From Streptomyces sp. WMMC940 (GTDB lineage Bacteria > Actinomycetota > Actinomycetes > Streptomycetales > Streptomycetaceae), in assembly GCF_027460265.1 (NCBI RefSeq), contig NZ_JAPZBC010000001.1, positions 1,798,001 to 1,862,000 of the forward strand: a DNA stretch of 64,000 nt, read 5' to 3'. Below, one piece after another: positions 36,584 through 45,574 of this stretch (positions are counted from its first letter, which is position 1; the number at the start of each line of letters is the position of its first letter). The notes under the pieces were generated by a model that did no database searches, was not told the DNA's origin, and was given only the letters and a program-made list of their open reading frames with translations. A program made the position numbers and the translations under genes.

Positions 36584-37522
36584 TCAGGCTGTAACCGGTC
36601 GTTCGACCAACGCGAGAGCGCGTCCCGGAAGTTCCCGGCGGTCCGCGGCGGCACCGCTCAGCCAGTGCACGCGCGGATCCCGGCGGAACCAGGAGTCCTG
36701 ACGACGCGCGAAACGCTTGGTGGCGCGCACGGTCTCGGCGCGCGCCGCCTCCTCGGTGCACTCCCCCGCGAGCGCCGAGAGGACCTGCTGGTAGCCGAGC
36801 GCGCGCGAGGCGGTGCGCCCGGCCCGCAGCCCCTGGGCCTCCAGGGCCCGCACCTCGTCGACGAGACCCGCCTCCCACATGCGGTCCACCCGCAGCGCGA
36901 TGCGTTCGTCGAGTTCGGGGCGGGCGACGTCGACACCGATCTGCACGGTGTCGTACACGGCGTCGTGGCCGGGCAGGTTGGCGGTGAAGGGCCTGCCGGT
37001 GATCTCGATCACCTCCAGGGCCCGGACGATTCGCCGGCCGTTGCCGGGCAGGATCGCGCGGGCGGCCTCCGGGTCGGCTTCGGCCAGCCGCGCGTGCAGC
37101 ACTCCGGAGCCGCGCTCCTCCAGTTCGGCCTCGAGGCGGGCGCGGACCTCGGGGTCGGTACCGGGGAACTCCAGCGCGTCGATCGCACCGCGCACGTACA
37201 GCCCCGATCCCCCGACGAGGACGGGCGTACGACCCTCGGCGAGCAGCCGGTCGATCTCCGCACGGGCCAGCTTCTGGTACTCGGCGACGCTCGCCGCCTC
37301 CGTGACGTCCCAGATGTCGAGGAGGTGGTGCGGAATTCCGCCGCGCTCCTCCTCCGTCAGTTTGGCGGTCCCGATGTCCATCCCGCGGTAGAGCTGCATC
37401 GAGTCGGCGTTGACGACCTCGCCGCCGAGCTGCCGGGCCAGATGGACGCCCAGATCGGACTTGCCGGCCGCGGTGGGACCGACGACGGCGATGACCCGCG
37501 GTGCGGGGGCTGCGCTTCTCAC
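36584..37522 (-). CDS. miaA: tRNA dimethylallyltransferase
   Basis: It prenylates A37 of tRNAs reading UNN codons, the first step before MiaB methylthiolation. In 312 residues there are the P-loop GPTAAGKS (15-22), DSMQLYRGMDIGTAKLT, the HHLLDIWDV signature, GGSGLYVRGAID, GNGRRIVRALEV and the C-terminal RRQDSWFRRDPRVHWL. GTG start at 37522. miaB lies about 2 kb away on the same strand. Confidence 0.96.
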   Translation of the reverse strand: MRSAAPAPRVIAVVGPTAAGKSDLGVHLARQLGGEVVNADSMQLYRGMDIGTAKLTEEERGGIPHHLLDIWDVTEAASVAEYQKLARAEIDRLLAEGRTPVLVGGSGLYVRGAIDALEFPGTDPEVRARLEAELEERGSGVLHARLAEADPEAARAILPGNGRRIVRALEVIEITGRPFTANLPGHDAVYDTVQIGVDVARPELDERIALRVDRMWEAGLVDEVRALEAQGLRAGRTASRALGYQQVLSALAGECTEEAARAETVRATKRFARRQDSWFRRDPRVHWLSGAAADRRELPGRALALVERPVTA

Positions 37523-37705
37523 CGGCCCAGTCTCGCAAACGACCCCGGCTGTCCCCGAACGAGCTACGTGACGGCACCTGCACGGGGTCGTTGCCTGTTG
37601 CGAGGTTCCGGCCGCCGGTCACTGAACCGGCGCCGCCGGGGCGGAGCGATGGGACGCTCCGGACGGCGCGGAATTTCGCCCACACGAGTAGGCTATGGAG
37701 TAGAT

Positions 37706-38077
37706 ATGGGCGTTTTTGCAAGGTTTCGCCGGAAGGTCAAAGTTGCTGGGGAGGCGTCGACCGAGGAAGGCACGGCCGGCCGTGTGACGGCCGGTCCCGA
37801 GGAAGGCGCCGCCGGGGAACCTGCCAAGGACGCCGTGCAGGTGAAGGAGCCAGTGGAGGCGTCCGCGGACGAGGCCACCGGCTCCGTGGACTCCCTGAAC
37901 GGTGCGGACGACGACGAGGCCGCAACCGGCGCCGAGGAGGCTCCGGCGGCCTCCGGCGCGGCCGGCGGTCCCGGACCGTCGGACGGATCCTCCGGGGCGG
38001 AGCACGTCGAGATCCCGAAGCAGCAGTCCGTCGACGAGGCCGCGGACAACGGAGCCGGGGAAGGCGCCCGTAAGTAG
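37706..38077 (+). CDS. small acidic hypothetical protein
   Basis: 123 residues. A basic N-terminus (MGVFARFRRKVKVAGEA) is followed by a highly acidic, Ala/Gly/Glu-rich tail with no predicted secondary structure or Cys. GGAG lies five bases before the ATG. It is 23 bp upstream of the antitoxin-like gene and likely co-transcribed with it. Proteins of this type are widespread in Streptomyces and have sometimes been labelled gliding-motility protein, which I regard as unsupported. Confidence 0.65.
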   Translation: MGVFARFRRKVKVAGEASTEEGTAGRVTAGPEEGAAGEPAKDAVQVKEPVEASADEATGSVDSLNGADDDEAATGAEEAPAASGAAGGPGPSDGSSGAEHVEIPKQQSVDEAADNGAGEGARK

Positions 38078-38100
38078 ATCCGGATGAGCGAAGGTGACCC

Positions 38101-38358
38101 ATGGGCATCATGGACACGCTGAAGGCCAAGCTCGCCCCCGCCCGGGAGAAGGTCTCCGACCTCGCCCACCACCACGGGCACAAGATCGAGCACGGTTTGG
38201 ACAAGGCCGCACGGACGGTCGACCATCGGACCAAGGGCAAGTACAGCGACAAGATCGAGTCGGGTACCGGCAAGGCCAAGGAGGCCCTGGACCGCCTCGC
38301 CCACAAGGACGACGGCACGCAGAAGGGCGGCGAAGGCACCCCGCCGCCGGCTTCCTGA
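38101..38358 (+). CDS. MT0933-like antitoxin family protein
   Basis: 85 residues: an amphipathic helix MGIMDTLKAKLAPAREKV, then a Lys/His/Asp-rich repeat region with DLAHHHGHKIEHGLDKAARTV and DHRTKGKYSDKIESG, and a disordered tail. This matches the MT0933/Rv0909-type antitoxin family. GAAGG precedes the ATG. No toxin gene (Rv0910-like SRPBCC protein) is adjacent, so a toxin-antitoxin role is unproven. Confidence 0.75.
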   Translation: MGIMDTLKAKLAPAREKVSDLAHHHGHKIEHGLDKAARTVDHRTKGKYSDKIESGTGKAKEALDRLAHKDDGTQKGGEGTPPPAS

Positions 38359-38376
38359 GGGTGCGACGGCGCCACT

Positions 38377-38400
38377 GCCGCGGAGTTCCGGCTCCGCGGC
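38377..38400 (+). terminator. hairpin after the antitoxin-like gene
   Basis: GCCGCGGAG (38377-38385) pairs perfectly with CTCCGCGGC (38392-38400) around a 6-base loop, 18 bp after the stop. Confidence 0.7.
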
Positions 38401-38543
38401 GGTCCGCCGTGTCCGGGGGAAGGCCGAGCCGGTCGCGGCAGCGTGGTGCTCGATCGCTCCGGCGCCTCGGGGCACGCCCGCAGACGGCCGCCGCCCGCGC
38501 CGTGAACCGGTGCGGTCGTCCCCGACGGGGTGGGGGCGCGGTG

Positions 38544-39260
38544 TCAGGACCAGGCGGCGACGAAGTACCCGACGCCGTACGGGGCGTCCTCGTAGAGGAG
38601 CTGCCCGGTCAGTCCGGCGTCCTCGGCGGCTCCCGCGAGGACCTGCCACGGTGCGCGCCCGGCCACCTGGAGCTCCCGTGCGAGGGACTCGTCGAGCCCG
38701 GCGAGCACCGCGGTGTCCGCGGCCCCGAGCGCCCGGGCGGCCTCCGCGTCGAACGGCGCCGCGCGTTCGTCCAGGTATCCCGGTGCCTTGAGGGTGCGGC
38801 GGGCACTGCCGTCGCCCATGACGAGCAATGCGACCCGCCGGGCCCGCGCGGCCAGCTCCCGGCCCGTCTCCACACAGCGCGCGGTGGTCAGACCGACGTC
38901 CACGGCGAGACCCTCCACCGGGGCGATGGACCAGCTCGCACGTTCCAGCAGCCAGGCCCCGACGGCCAGCGCCACGGGAAGCCGTCCCTCCGGCGCAGGC
39001 CCCTCGCCGGTGCCCAGTCGCACGTGCGAGGCCACGCCGAAGCCCTCGAAGGAACCGGGCGTCCCCTGGGCGTGGGCACCGGGCCGCTCGCCGGGTCCCG
39101 CGGGGCCCACCACGAACAGCACCTCGGGACGGGAGGCGGCCAGCACACCCAGCACGTCGGCACACGCGGTCCGGGCCGCGTCGAGTTCGGAGGCGGCGCC
39201 GGCGGCCACGTCGGGCACGAGGAGCGGAGGGCTGGGGCAGACAGCTGCGGCGACAAGCAT
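38544..39260 (-). CDS. class III extradiol dioxygenase subunit B-like protein
   Basis: 238 residues of the LigB/MEMO-like superfamily. It opens AAAVCPSPPLLVPDVA (the CPxPP segment in place of the usual HxP metal site), contains EVLFVVGPAG and LLVMGDGSARRTLKAPGYLD, and ends YEDAPYGVGYFVAAW. The canonical metal-binding His residues are largely absent, so dioxygenase activity is unlikely. It is conserved between miaB and miaA in actinobacteria, as here, 141 bp downstream of miaB. Confidence 0.8.
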   Translation of the reverse strand: MLVAAAVCPSPPLLVPDVAAGAASELDAARTACADVLGVLAASRPEVLFVVGPAGPGERPGAHAQGTPGSFEGFGVASHVRLGTGEGPAPEGRLPVALAVGAWLLERASWSIAPVEGLAVDVGLTTARCVETGRELAARARRVALLVMGDGSARRTLKAPGYLDERAAPFDAEAARALGAADTAVLAGLDESLARELQVAGRAPWQVLAGAAEDAGLTGQLLYEDAPYGVGYFVAAWS

Positions 39261-39401
39261 GATCGCAGCCTAGTGCGCGGGCTCCGGGCGGCCCCGGACG
39301 ACCGGCGACTGCCCACGACGGGTCGGCCCGGGGCATTGGTTCCCGGACCTCGCCGGACGCACCGGCACCCGGCGGCAATGGCCCGCCACGTACCCGCCGG
39401 G

Positions 39402-40892
39402 TCAGCCGACCGCCGAACAGCCGCCCGTCGGAGCGGGCAGCGGAGCGGGGACGCCGACCGTCGGCAGGCCGAGCATCACGCCGGCGGGCTGCTGAGGGGC
39501 GGCGTTGCGCTTCTCCCAGGCCTCACCGGCACGAGTACGGCGCACGGAGATCGTCTCGCCCTCGGCCAGAAGGTGGTGCGGTGCCGCGTACGTGATCTCG
39601 ACGGTCACCACGTCGCCCGGACGGACCTCGTCCACGGGCTTGGTGAAGTGGACCAGTCGGTTGTCCGGCGCACGGCCCGAGAGCCGGTGCGTGGCACCGT
39701 CCTTGCGGCCCTCGCCCTCGGCGACCATGACCTCCAGGACCCGGCCGACCTGCTTCTTGTTCTCCTCCCAGGAGATCTCCTCCTGGAGGGCCACCAGCCG
39801 CTCGTAGCGCGCCTGGACGACCTCCTTCGGGATCTGACCGTCCATCTCGGCGGCCGGGGTGCCGGGCCGTTTCGAGTACTGGAAGGTGAAGGCCTGGGCG
39901 AAGCGGGCCTCGCGCACGACGTGCAGCGTCTGCTCGAAGTCCTCCTCGGTCTCGCCGGGGAAGCCCACGATGATGTCGGTGGAGATGGCGGCGTGCGGGA
40001 TCGCGGCGCGGACCTTCTCGATGATGCCGAGATAGCGCTTCTGCCGGTACGAGCGGCGCATCGCCTTGAGCACCGTGTCGGAGCCGGACTGGAGCGGCAT
40101 GTGCAGCTGCGGCATCACGTTCGGCGTCTCGGCCATCGCGGCGATCACGTCGTCGGTGAAGTCGCGCGGGTGCGGGGAGGTGAAGCGCACCCGCTCCAGG
40201 CCCTCGATCCTCCCGCAGGCGCGGAGGAGCTTGGAGAACGCCTCCCGGTCGCCGATGTCGGAGCCGTACGCGTTGACGTTCTGGCCGAGCAGCGTGATCT
40301 CCGAAACGCCCTCGCCGACCAGCGCCTCGACCTCGGCGAGGATGTCGCCGGGACGGCGGTCCTTCTCCTTGCCGCGCAACGCCGGCACGATGCAGAACGT
40401 GCAGGTGTTGTTGCACCCGACGGAGATGGACACCCAGGCCGCGTACGCGCTCTCACGGCGCGTCGGCAGCGTGGAGGGGAAGGCCTCCAGCGACTCGGCG
40501 ATCTCGACCTGCGCCTCTTCCCGGACGCGGGCGCGCTCCAGCAGCACGGGCAGCTTGCCGATGTTGTGCGTGCCGAAGACGACATCGACCCACGGCGCCT
40601 TCGTGACGATGGTGTCGCGGTCCTTCTGGGCGAGGCAGCCGCCGACGGCGATCTGCATCCCCGGCCGCCGGGCCTTCATCGGGGCGAGCCGCCCGAGATT
40701 GCCGTACAGCCTGTTGTCGGCGTTCTCCCGGACCGCGCAGGTGTTGAAGACGACGACATCCGCCTCGCCCTCACCCGTGCCCTCGGGCGCCCGGACATAG
40801 CCCGCGTCCTCCAACAGGCCGGACAGCCGCTCGGAGTCGTGGACGTTCATCTGGCACCCGTAGGTGCGCACCTCGTAAGTCTTCGCGCTCAT
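39402..40892 (-). CDS. miaB: tRNA-2-methylthio-N6-dimethylallyladenosine synthase
   Basis: A radical-SAM methylthiotransferase acting on the tRNA product of MiaA. The 496-residue protein has the N-terminal MTTase domain ([19 protein letters not shown] with Cys13, later FNTCAVREN and VGGCLAQKD), the radical-SAM triad [18 protein letters not shown], the LQSGSD and [11 protein letters not shown] segments and a C-terminal TRAM domain ([16 protein letters not shown]). The ATG at 40892 (MSAKTYEV) is used because upstream frame lacks family homology. The last ~45 residues are a Pro/Ala tail. Confidence 0.96.
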   Translation of the reverse strand: MSAKTYEVRTYGCQMNVHDSERLSGLLEDAGYVRAPEGTGEGEADVVVFNTCAVRENADNRLYGNLGRLAPMKARRPGMQIAVGGCLAQKDRDTIVTKAPWVDVVFGTHNIGKLPVLLERARVREEAQVEIAESLEAFPSTLPTRRESAYAAWVSISVGCNNTCTFCIVPALRGKEKDRRPGDILAEVEALVGEGVSEITLLGQNVNAYGSDIGDREAFSKLLRACGRIEGLERVRFTSPHPRDFTDDVIAAMAETPNVMPQLHMPLQSGSDTVLKAMRRSYRQKRYLGIIEKVRAAIPHAAISTDIIVGFPGETEEDFEQTLHVVREARFAQAFTFQYSKRPGTPAAEMDGQIPKEVVQARYERLVALQEEISWEENKKQVGRVLEVMVAEGEGRKDGATHRLSGRAPDNRLVHFTKPVDEVRPGDVVTVEITYAAPHHLLAEGETISVRRTRAGEAWEKRNAAPQQPAGVMLGLPTVGVPAPLPAPTGGCSAVG

Positions 40893-41055
40893 CTCGCACA
40901 CCAGGGTACGGGGTGACGGCCGCCCTCCGCCCCCTTGTTCCCCGGGCGGGAGAGGGCGGGAGAGGGGAGGACCGTGGGCGGGACACGGAGAGCCGATCAT
41001 GCACGGGGAGGGGAGGGCCTGGTCAGCACCGTGCGTGAACTGGCAGGATCGCGCC

Positions 41056-42054
41056 ATGCTCCCCGCTCTGTCCCGAATCAGCCGGCGCCGCGCCCTGCAG
41101 GGCTCCGCCGCGCTGGCCGTCGTGTGCGGGCTGCTGCTGTGGTGGCTGCTGCCGATGGACGACAGCAGCCCGAGCGGCCGGCTCACGTTCAGCACGGGCG
41201 TGCAGAGCGGCGTGTACCAGCGGTACGGAAACCTCCTCAAGCACGCCCTGGCCCACGACCTGCCGAAGGTCTCGATAGAACTCCGCAAGAGCGAGGGCTC
41301 CCAGCAGAACCTCGCCCGGGTGGCGAGCGGTGAGGCCGACTTCACGATCGCGACCGCCGACGCGGTGGCGAAGTACAAGCGCGACGGCAGGCCCGGCGCC
41401 GACCGGCTGCGCGGCTGCGCACGACTGTACGACGACTACGTACAGCTCGTCGTGCCCCAGGGCTCGCCCGTGGAGACCCCGGCCGATCTGCGCGGCAAAC
41501 GGGTCGGCGTCGGCCAGGACCGCTCCGGTGTCCGTCTCATAGCGGACCGGGTGCTCACGGCCGCGGGCCTGGACGCCCGCCAGGACGTCGAACCGGTGTC
41601 CGCCGGCCTCGACACCTTGCCGGGACGGCTGGAACGGGGCGAACTGGACGCCTTCTTCTGGTCGGGAGGGCTGCCGACCGGCACGATCCAGAAGCTCTCG
41701 GAACGTTTTCCCGTACGGCTGGTCCCGGTCGGCGACAGGCTCATCGGCCGCGTCCACGCGACGGGCGACGCGACGCGCCACTACCACTCGGCGGTGATCC
41801 CGGCCGAGGCCTATCCGCGTATGGGCGCCAGGTCCCCGGTGCAGACCGTCGCCGTGGCCAATCTGCTCGTCACGACGGACCGGGCGGACCCGGAGCTGAC
41901 CGAGCGGTTCACCCGGACCGTGATCAGGAGCCGGGACCGCATCGGCCGTGTGGTCCACCCGGCGCAGCTCGTGGACCTGCGGACGGCGATCTACACGGAC
42001 CCGCTGCCGCTCCACGAAGGCGCCCGCCGCTACTACAGCTCGGTGAAGCCGTAG
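41056..42054 (+). CDS. TAXI-family extracytoplasmic solute-binding protein
   Basis: 332 residues. The N-terminus has a twin-arginine-like SRRRALQ followed by one hydrophobic helix ([18 protein letters not shown]) with no lipobox, so it is exported and probably membrane-anchored. The mature domain starts [17 protein letters not shown], the TAXI signature, and includes [13 protein letters not shown] and [23 protein letters not shown]. Characterised TAXI proteins bind glutamate or other carboxylates. No TRAP membrane subunit is present. The gene converges on the adjacent two-component system, whose downstream target is a glutamate importer. Confidence 0.85.
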   Translation: MLPALSRISRRRALQGSAALAVVCGLLLWWLLPMDDSSPSGRLTFSTGVQSGVYQRYGNLLKHALAHDLPKVSIELRKSEGSQQNLARVASGEADFTIATADAVAKYKRDGRPGADRLRGCARLYDDYVQLVVPQGSPVETPADLRGKRVGVGQDRSGVRLIADRVLTAAGLDARQDVEPVSAGLDTLPGRLERGELDAFFWSGGLPTGTIQKLSERFPVRLVPVGDRLIGRVHATGDATRHYHSAVIPAEAYPRMGARSPVQTVAVANLLVTTDRADPELTERFTRTVIRSRDRIGRVVHPAQLVDLRTAIYTDPLPLHEGARRYYSSVKP

Positions 42055-42235
42055 GACGAGCGCCGGGGACACGGACCCCGGACGCCGGGGTCGGGCGCCG
42101 TCGCGGGGGTGACGCTCCGCGGTGCCACCGGCCGGCCCCGGCTCTCGGGGCGAGCGGGCGATCGGCCCCCGCCTCCTGAGGTCGGGGGTGGCGGGGACCG
42201 GCCGGGCCGGACGCGGGCCGGTCCACCGGCGGCAG

Positions 42236-42334
42236 GCCGGCCCCGTACGGACCGCCCCGTCCCTCGTTCCCGCGCACCGGTCCCGGCCGGGAAGCCCTCC
42301 CCCTCCGGCAGCCGGCCCCGTACGGACCGCCCCG
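42236..42334. repeat. 24-bp direct repeat, 75 bp apart
   Basis: An identical 24-mer beginning GCCGGCCCCGTACGGACC occurs at 42236-42259 and 42311-42334, in the 289-bp spacer between the convergent TAXI and sensor-kinase genes. I see no gene or clear terminator hairpin in the spacer; other GGCCGG motifs allow alternative foldings. Confidence 0.7.
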
Positions 42335-42343
42335 GCCCCCGCC

Positions 42344-43738
42344 TCAGGCCGTCGGCGGGTGGCGCGGCAGTGCGACCGTCACCCGCAGTCCGCGCGGTTC
42401 GTTGTGCGCGTACGCGATCGAGCCGCCGCCCGCGGAGAGCAGCGCGCGGGTTATGGAGAGTCCGAGGCCGGAGCCCTTCACATTCTGGTGGCGGCCGCTG
42501 CGCCAGAAGCGGTCCCCGATCCGGGCGAGTTCCTCCTCCGTGAGCCCGGGGCCGCCGTCGGCGACCACGACCGTGGAGGTCGTGCCGTCGGCCGAGGCCG
42601 TGACCGTGACCTCCTCCCCCTCTGGCGTGAACTTCAGCGCGTTGTCGATCACGGCGTCCAGGGCGCTGGAGAGCGCGATCGGGTCGGCCCAGGCGGTGAC
42701 GGCCGGACCGCGGCCGTTGAGCCGGACGCCCTTCTCCTCCGCGAGCGGACGCCAGGCGGCGACCCGCTCGGCCGCCAGCTCACCGATGTCGGTGAGCCGG
42801 ATGTCGGCGGAGGCGTGCTCGGCCAGGGCCAGGTCGAGCAGATCGTCCAGGACCCGCGCGAGCCGCTTGCCCTCCGTGCGCACGGAGGCGATCTCCTCGT
42901 TGCCCTCCGGCAGTTCGAGGGCGAGGAGCTCGATCCTCAGCAGCAGGGCGGCGAGGGGGTTGCGGAGTTGGTGCGAGGCGTCGGCGACGAAGGCGCGCTG
43001 CTGCTCCAGCACCAGCTCGACGTTGTCGGCCATCTCGTTGAACGACCGCGCCAGACGTTGGAGTTCCGGTGGGCCTCCGGCCACGGCGACCCGGGAGTTC
43101 ATCCGGCCGGTCGCGATGCCGTGGGTGGCGGCGTCGAGGATGCGCACCGGCCGCAGCACCCAGCCGGTGAGCCGGAACGCCGCGCCCACGGCGACGAGCA
43201 TCGCCGCGGACTCGCCGGCCACGATGATCAGCCATCCGCGCAGGATGCGAGAGCGCAGTTGCCCCGTGGGCGAGTCGGTGACGACGACCGCGACGACGTC
43301 GCCGTCGCGCACCACCGGCGAGGCGACCACGATCCGGCCGTCCTGCTGCCAGGGCCAGACCTGCGGCGGATCGTGGCTGCGGCGGCCGAGCAGGGCCTCG
43401 GCGAACGCCTGGCGGCCCACCCCCGTCTCCGGGACCTCCCAGTGCCAGGGGGCCCGGGCCATCGCGGCACCGCTGCGGTGGAAGACGCCCGCGTGGATCC
43501 CGTACACGTCGTTGTAGCGGGTCAGTTCCTCTTCGAGGGTGGTGTGGCGCTCGTCCCGGCCCGGCACCCCCTCCGTGACGAACTGGGCCTGGGCGGCGAA
43601 CCGTGCCGTGTCGTCCAGCCGGTCGACCACCACCTGCTGCTGCTCGGCCGCCGCCAGGCTCACCGCGAGCGGGAAGCCCAGGGCGAGCAGGACGCCCGCC
43701 ATGAGGACGATGAGGAGCGGGAGAAGGCGGGTACGCAA
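42344..43738 (-). CDS. gluK: two-component sensor histidine kinase (GluK-like)
   Basis: 464 residues: a transmembrane helix (LLPLLIVLMAGVLLALGFPLAV), an extracytoplasmic sensor domain (~30-165), a second helix (~167-190), HAMP (WVLRPVRILDAATHGIATGR), the phosphorylated His257 in FVADASHQLRNPLAALLLRIE, then N (DNALKFT), G1 (DGGPGL) and G2 (GSGLGLSIT) boxes. TTG start at 43738: the frame is the same as gluR's, with only the gluR stop and five codons between, and no earlier start is available. The name follows the S. coelicolor GluR-GluK system, which adjoins the same importer; the assignment is by context. Confidence 0.88.
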   Translation of the reverse strand: MRTRLLPLLIVLMAGVLLALGFPLAVSLAAAEQQQVVVDRLDDTARFAAQAQFVTEGVPGRDERHTTLEEELTRYNDVYGIHAGVFHRSGAAMARAPWHWEVPETGVGRQAFAEALLGRRSHDPPQVWPWQQDGRIVVASPVVRDGDVVAVVVTDSPTGQLRSRILRGWLIIVAGESAAMLVAVGAAFRLTGWVLRPVRILDAATHGIATGRMNSRVAVAGGPPELQRLARSFNEMADNVELVLEQQRAFVADASHQLRNPLAALLLRIELLALELPEGNEEIASVRTEGKRLARVLDDLLDLALAEHASADIRLTDIGELAAERVAAWRPLAEEKGVRLNGRGPAVTAWADPIALSSALDAVIDNALKFTPEGEEVTVTASADGTTSTVVVADGGPGLTEEELARIGDRFWRSGRHQNVKGSGLGLSITRALLSAGGGSIAYAHNEPRGLRVTVALPRHPPTA

Positions 43739-43753
43739 GGGGAGGGCGGGCCT

Positions 43754-44455
43754 TTACGCGACGGGGTCGACCAGGCGGTAGCCGACGCCGCGCACGGTCT
43801 CGATGAGGGCGGGCATGCGGAGCTTGGAACGCAGCGACGCCACGTGCACCTCGAGCGTCCGACCGGTCCCCTCCCAGCTGGTGCGCCACACCTCGCTGAT
43901 GATCTGCTCGCGGCGGAAGACGACACCGGGCCGCTGAGCGAGCAGCGCCAGCAGGTCGAACTCCTTGCGGGTCAGCTGGACGTCCGCCCCGTCGACGCTG
44001 ACGCGGCGCGTGGACAGTTCGATGATGACCGCGCCGAGCCTGAGCGCGCTGTCGGAGGCCCGCGGGGCCTCCTCGCCGGGCGCGGTGCGCCGGCTGACGG
44101 CATGGATGCGGGCCAGCAACTCGCCCGTGTCATACGGCTTCACGACGTAGTCGTCGGCCCCGAGGTTCAGCCCGTGGATGCGCGAGCGCACGTCGCCCCG
44201 CGCGGTGACCATGATCACCGGTGTGGTGGTGAGCTTCCGTATCTTCCCGCACACCTGGTAACCGTCCTGGTCCGGCAGCCCCAGATCGAGCAGGACGACC
44301 CCGAAGGGAGCCCTGCCCTCGGCGGCCGCCGGGAGCACGGCCTGCAGCGCCTCCTCGCCGTTGCGGGCGTGGGTGACCTGGAAGCCGTGGCGTGCGAGCA
44401 CCGCGGACAGGGCCGCGGCGACGTGGTTGTCGTCCTCGACAAGCAGAAGTCTCAT
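43754..44455 (-). CDS. gluR: OmpR/PhoB-family response regulator (GluR-like)
   Basis: 233 residues. The receiver domain has the acidic pair Glu7-Asp8/Asp9 and the phosphoacceptor Asp57 (VVLLDLGLPDQDG), then Thr (MVTARG) and Lys (VVKPYDTGELLARI). The C-terminal winged helix (LTRKEFDLLALLAQRPG through TLEVHVASLRSKL, VRGVGYRL) is of OmpR type. It is divergent from gluA across a 254-bp region that holds a TAATGACG palindrome. Likely a regulator of the glutamate uptake genes. Confidence 0.88.
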   Translation of the reverse strand: MRLLLVEDDNHVAAALSAVLARHGFQVTHARNGEEALQAVLPAAAEGRAPFGVVLLDLGLPDQDGYQVCGKIRKLTTTPVIMVTARGDVRSRIHGLNLGADDYVVKPYDTGELLARIHAVSRRTAPGEEAPRASDSALRLGAVIIELSTRRVSVDGADVQLTRKEFDLLALLAQRPGVVFRREQIISEVWRTSWEGTGRTLEVHVASLRSKLRMPALIETVRGVGYRLVDPVA

Positions 44456-44644
44456 GTGGCCCCCCTCCCGGACGTGGCTCTGGCGTTGTTACCAGGGCAT
44501 AAAGACCGATAGGCGCACCATGAGTCAAGAGGGTCACCGGCGACCTGGGGTCTTTCGTTACCCACCCGGTACTGCGGCCGCCATCCCGTTCACCCTGTGT
44601 GTCCGGTTGCAGCCGGATCGTTATGCTCAATTTCCGCTCAGATG

Positions 44645-44672
44645 TAATGACGGTGCTCGGAGTGCGTCATTA
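44645..44672. promoter_or_regulatory. 28-bp inverted repeat upstream of gluA
   Basis: TAATGACG (44645-44652) and CGTCATTA (44665-44672) form a perfect 8-bp inverted repeat with a 12-bp spacer, centre-to-centre 20 bp. It sits 18 bp downstream of a TATGCT -10-like hexamer (44622-44627) and 37 bp before the gluA start. It is one of the few AT-containing stretches here and is a good operator candidate, for GluR or a nitrogen regulator. Confidence 0.5.
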
Positions 44673-44709
44673 AGGTCCTCCCAACCGAGGAGGACGGAGC
44701 AAGAAGCCG

Positions 44710-45495
44710 ATGAGCGGAGTATCAGTGACCAAGGGCGCCGAGGACGCCGTGCCGGCCACGACGGACCTGGTCGTACTGAGCAACGTCAACAAGCACTTCG
44801 GCGCGCTGCATGTACTCCAGGACATCGACCTGACGATCGCGCGCGGCGAGGTCGTGGTGGTCATCGGGCCCTCCGGGTCCGGAAAGTCCACGTTGTGCCG
44901 CACGATCAACCGGCTGGAGACGATCGACTCCGGCTCGATCACGATCGACGGAAAGCCGCTGCCCGACGAGGGCCGGGAACTGGCCCGGCTGCGCGCCGAT
45001 GTCGGCATGGTCTTCCAGTCGTTCAACCTCTTCGCGCACAAGACGGTGCTGGAGAACGTCATGCTGGGCCAGCTGAAGGTCCGCAGGACGGACAAGAAGG
45101 CAGCCGAGGAGAAGGCGCGCGGCCTGCTCGACCGGGTGGGCGTCGGCTCGCAGGCCGACAAGTACCCGGCGCAGCTCTCCGGCGGCCAGCAGCAGCGCGT
45201 CGCGATCGCCCGGGCGCTCGCGATGAACCCCAAGGTCATGCTGTTCGACGAGCCCACGTCGGCGCTGGACCCCGAGATGATCAACGAGGTCCTCGAGGTC
45301 ATGCAGCAGCTGGCGCGGGACGGCATGACGATGGTCGTCGTCACGCACGAGATGGGCTTCGCGCGCAGCGCCGCCAACCGCGTCGTCTTCATGGCCGACG
45401 GCAAGATCGTCGAAGAGGCCACGCCGGAGGAGTTCTTCAGCAACCCGCGCAGCGACCGGGCCAAGGACTTCCTCTCGAAGATCCTGCACCACTGA
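44710..45495 (+). CDS. gluA: glutamate ABC transporter ATP-binding protein
   Basis: 261-residue ABC ATPase of the polar amino acid uptake family. Walker A is GPSGSGKST, the Q-loop [18 protein letters not shown], the signature LSGGQQQRV, Walker [15 protein letters not shown], and the switch His is in [11 protein letters not shown]. First gene of gluABCD. Forms the cytoplasmic motor with permeases GluC and GluD. Confidence 0.94.
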   Translation: MSGVSVTKGAEDAVPATTDLVVLSNVNKHFGALHVLQDIDLTIARGEVVVVIGPSGSGKSTLCRTINRLETIDSGSITIDGKPLPDEGRELARLRADVGMVFQSFNLFAHKTVLENVMLGQLKVRRTDKKAAEEKARGLLDRVGVGSQADKYPAQLSGGQQQRVAIARALAMNPKVMLFDEPTSALDPEMINEVLEVMQQLARDGMTMVVVTHEMGFARSAANRVVFMADGKIVEEATPEEFFSNPRSDRAKDFLSKILHH

Positions 45496-45574
45496 ACCGG
45501 GCCGTTCCTGGGCATCGTTGGCCCGGGCAGGTTCTGCTGATCGCACACATCACGTCCAACCAAGGGAAGTTCAC

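Noticed and set aside
38094..40916. Long plus-strand open frame spanning the dioxygenase-like and miaB genes
   Set aside because: Crosses two confident minus-strand genes and the antitoxin terminator; no codon bias.
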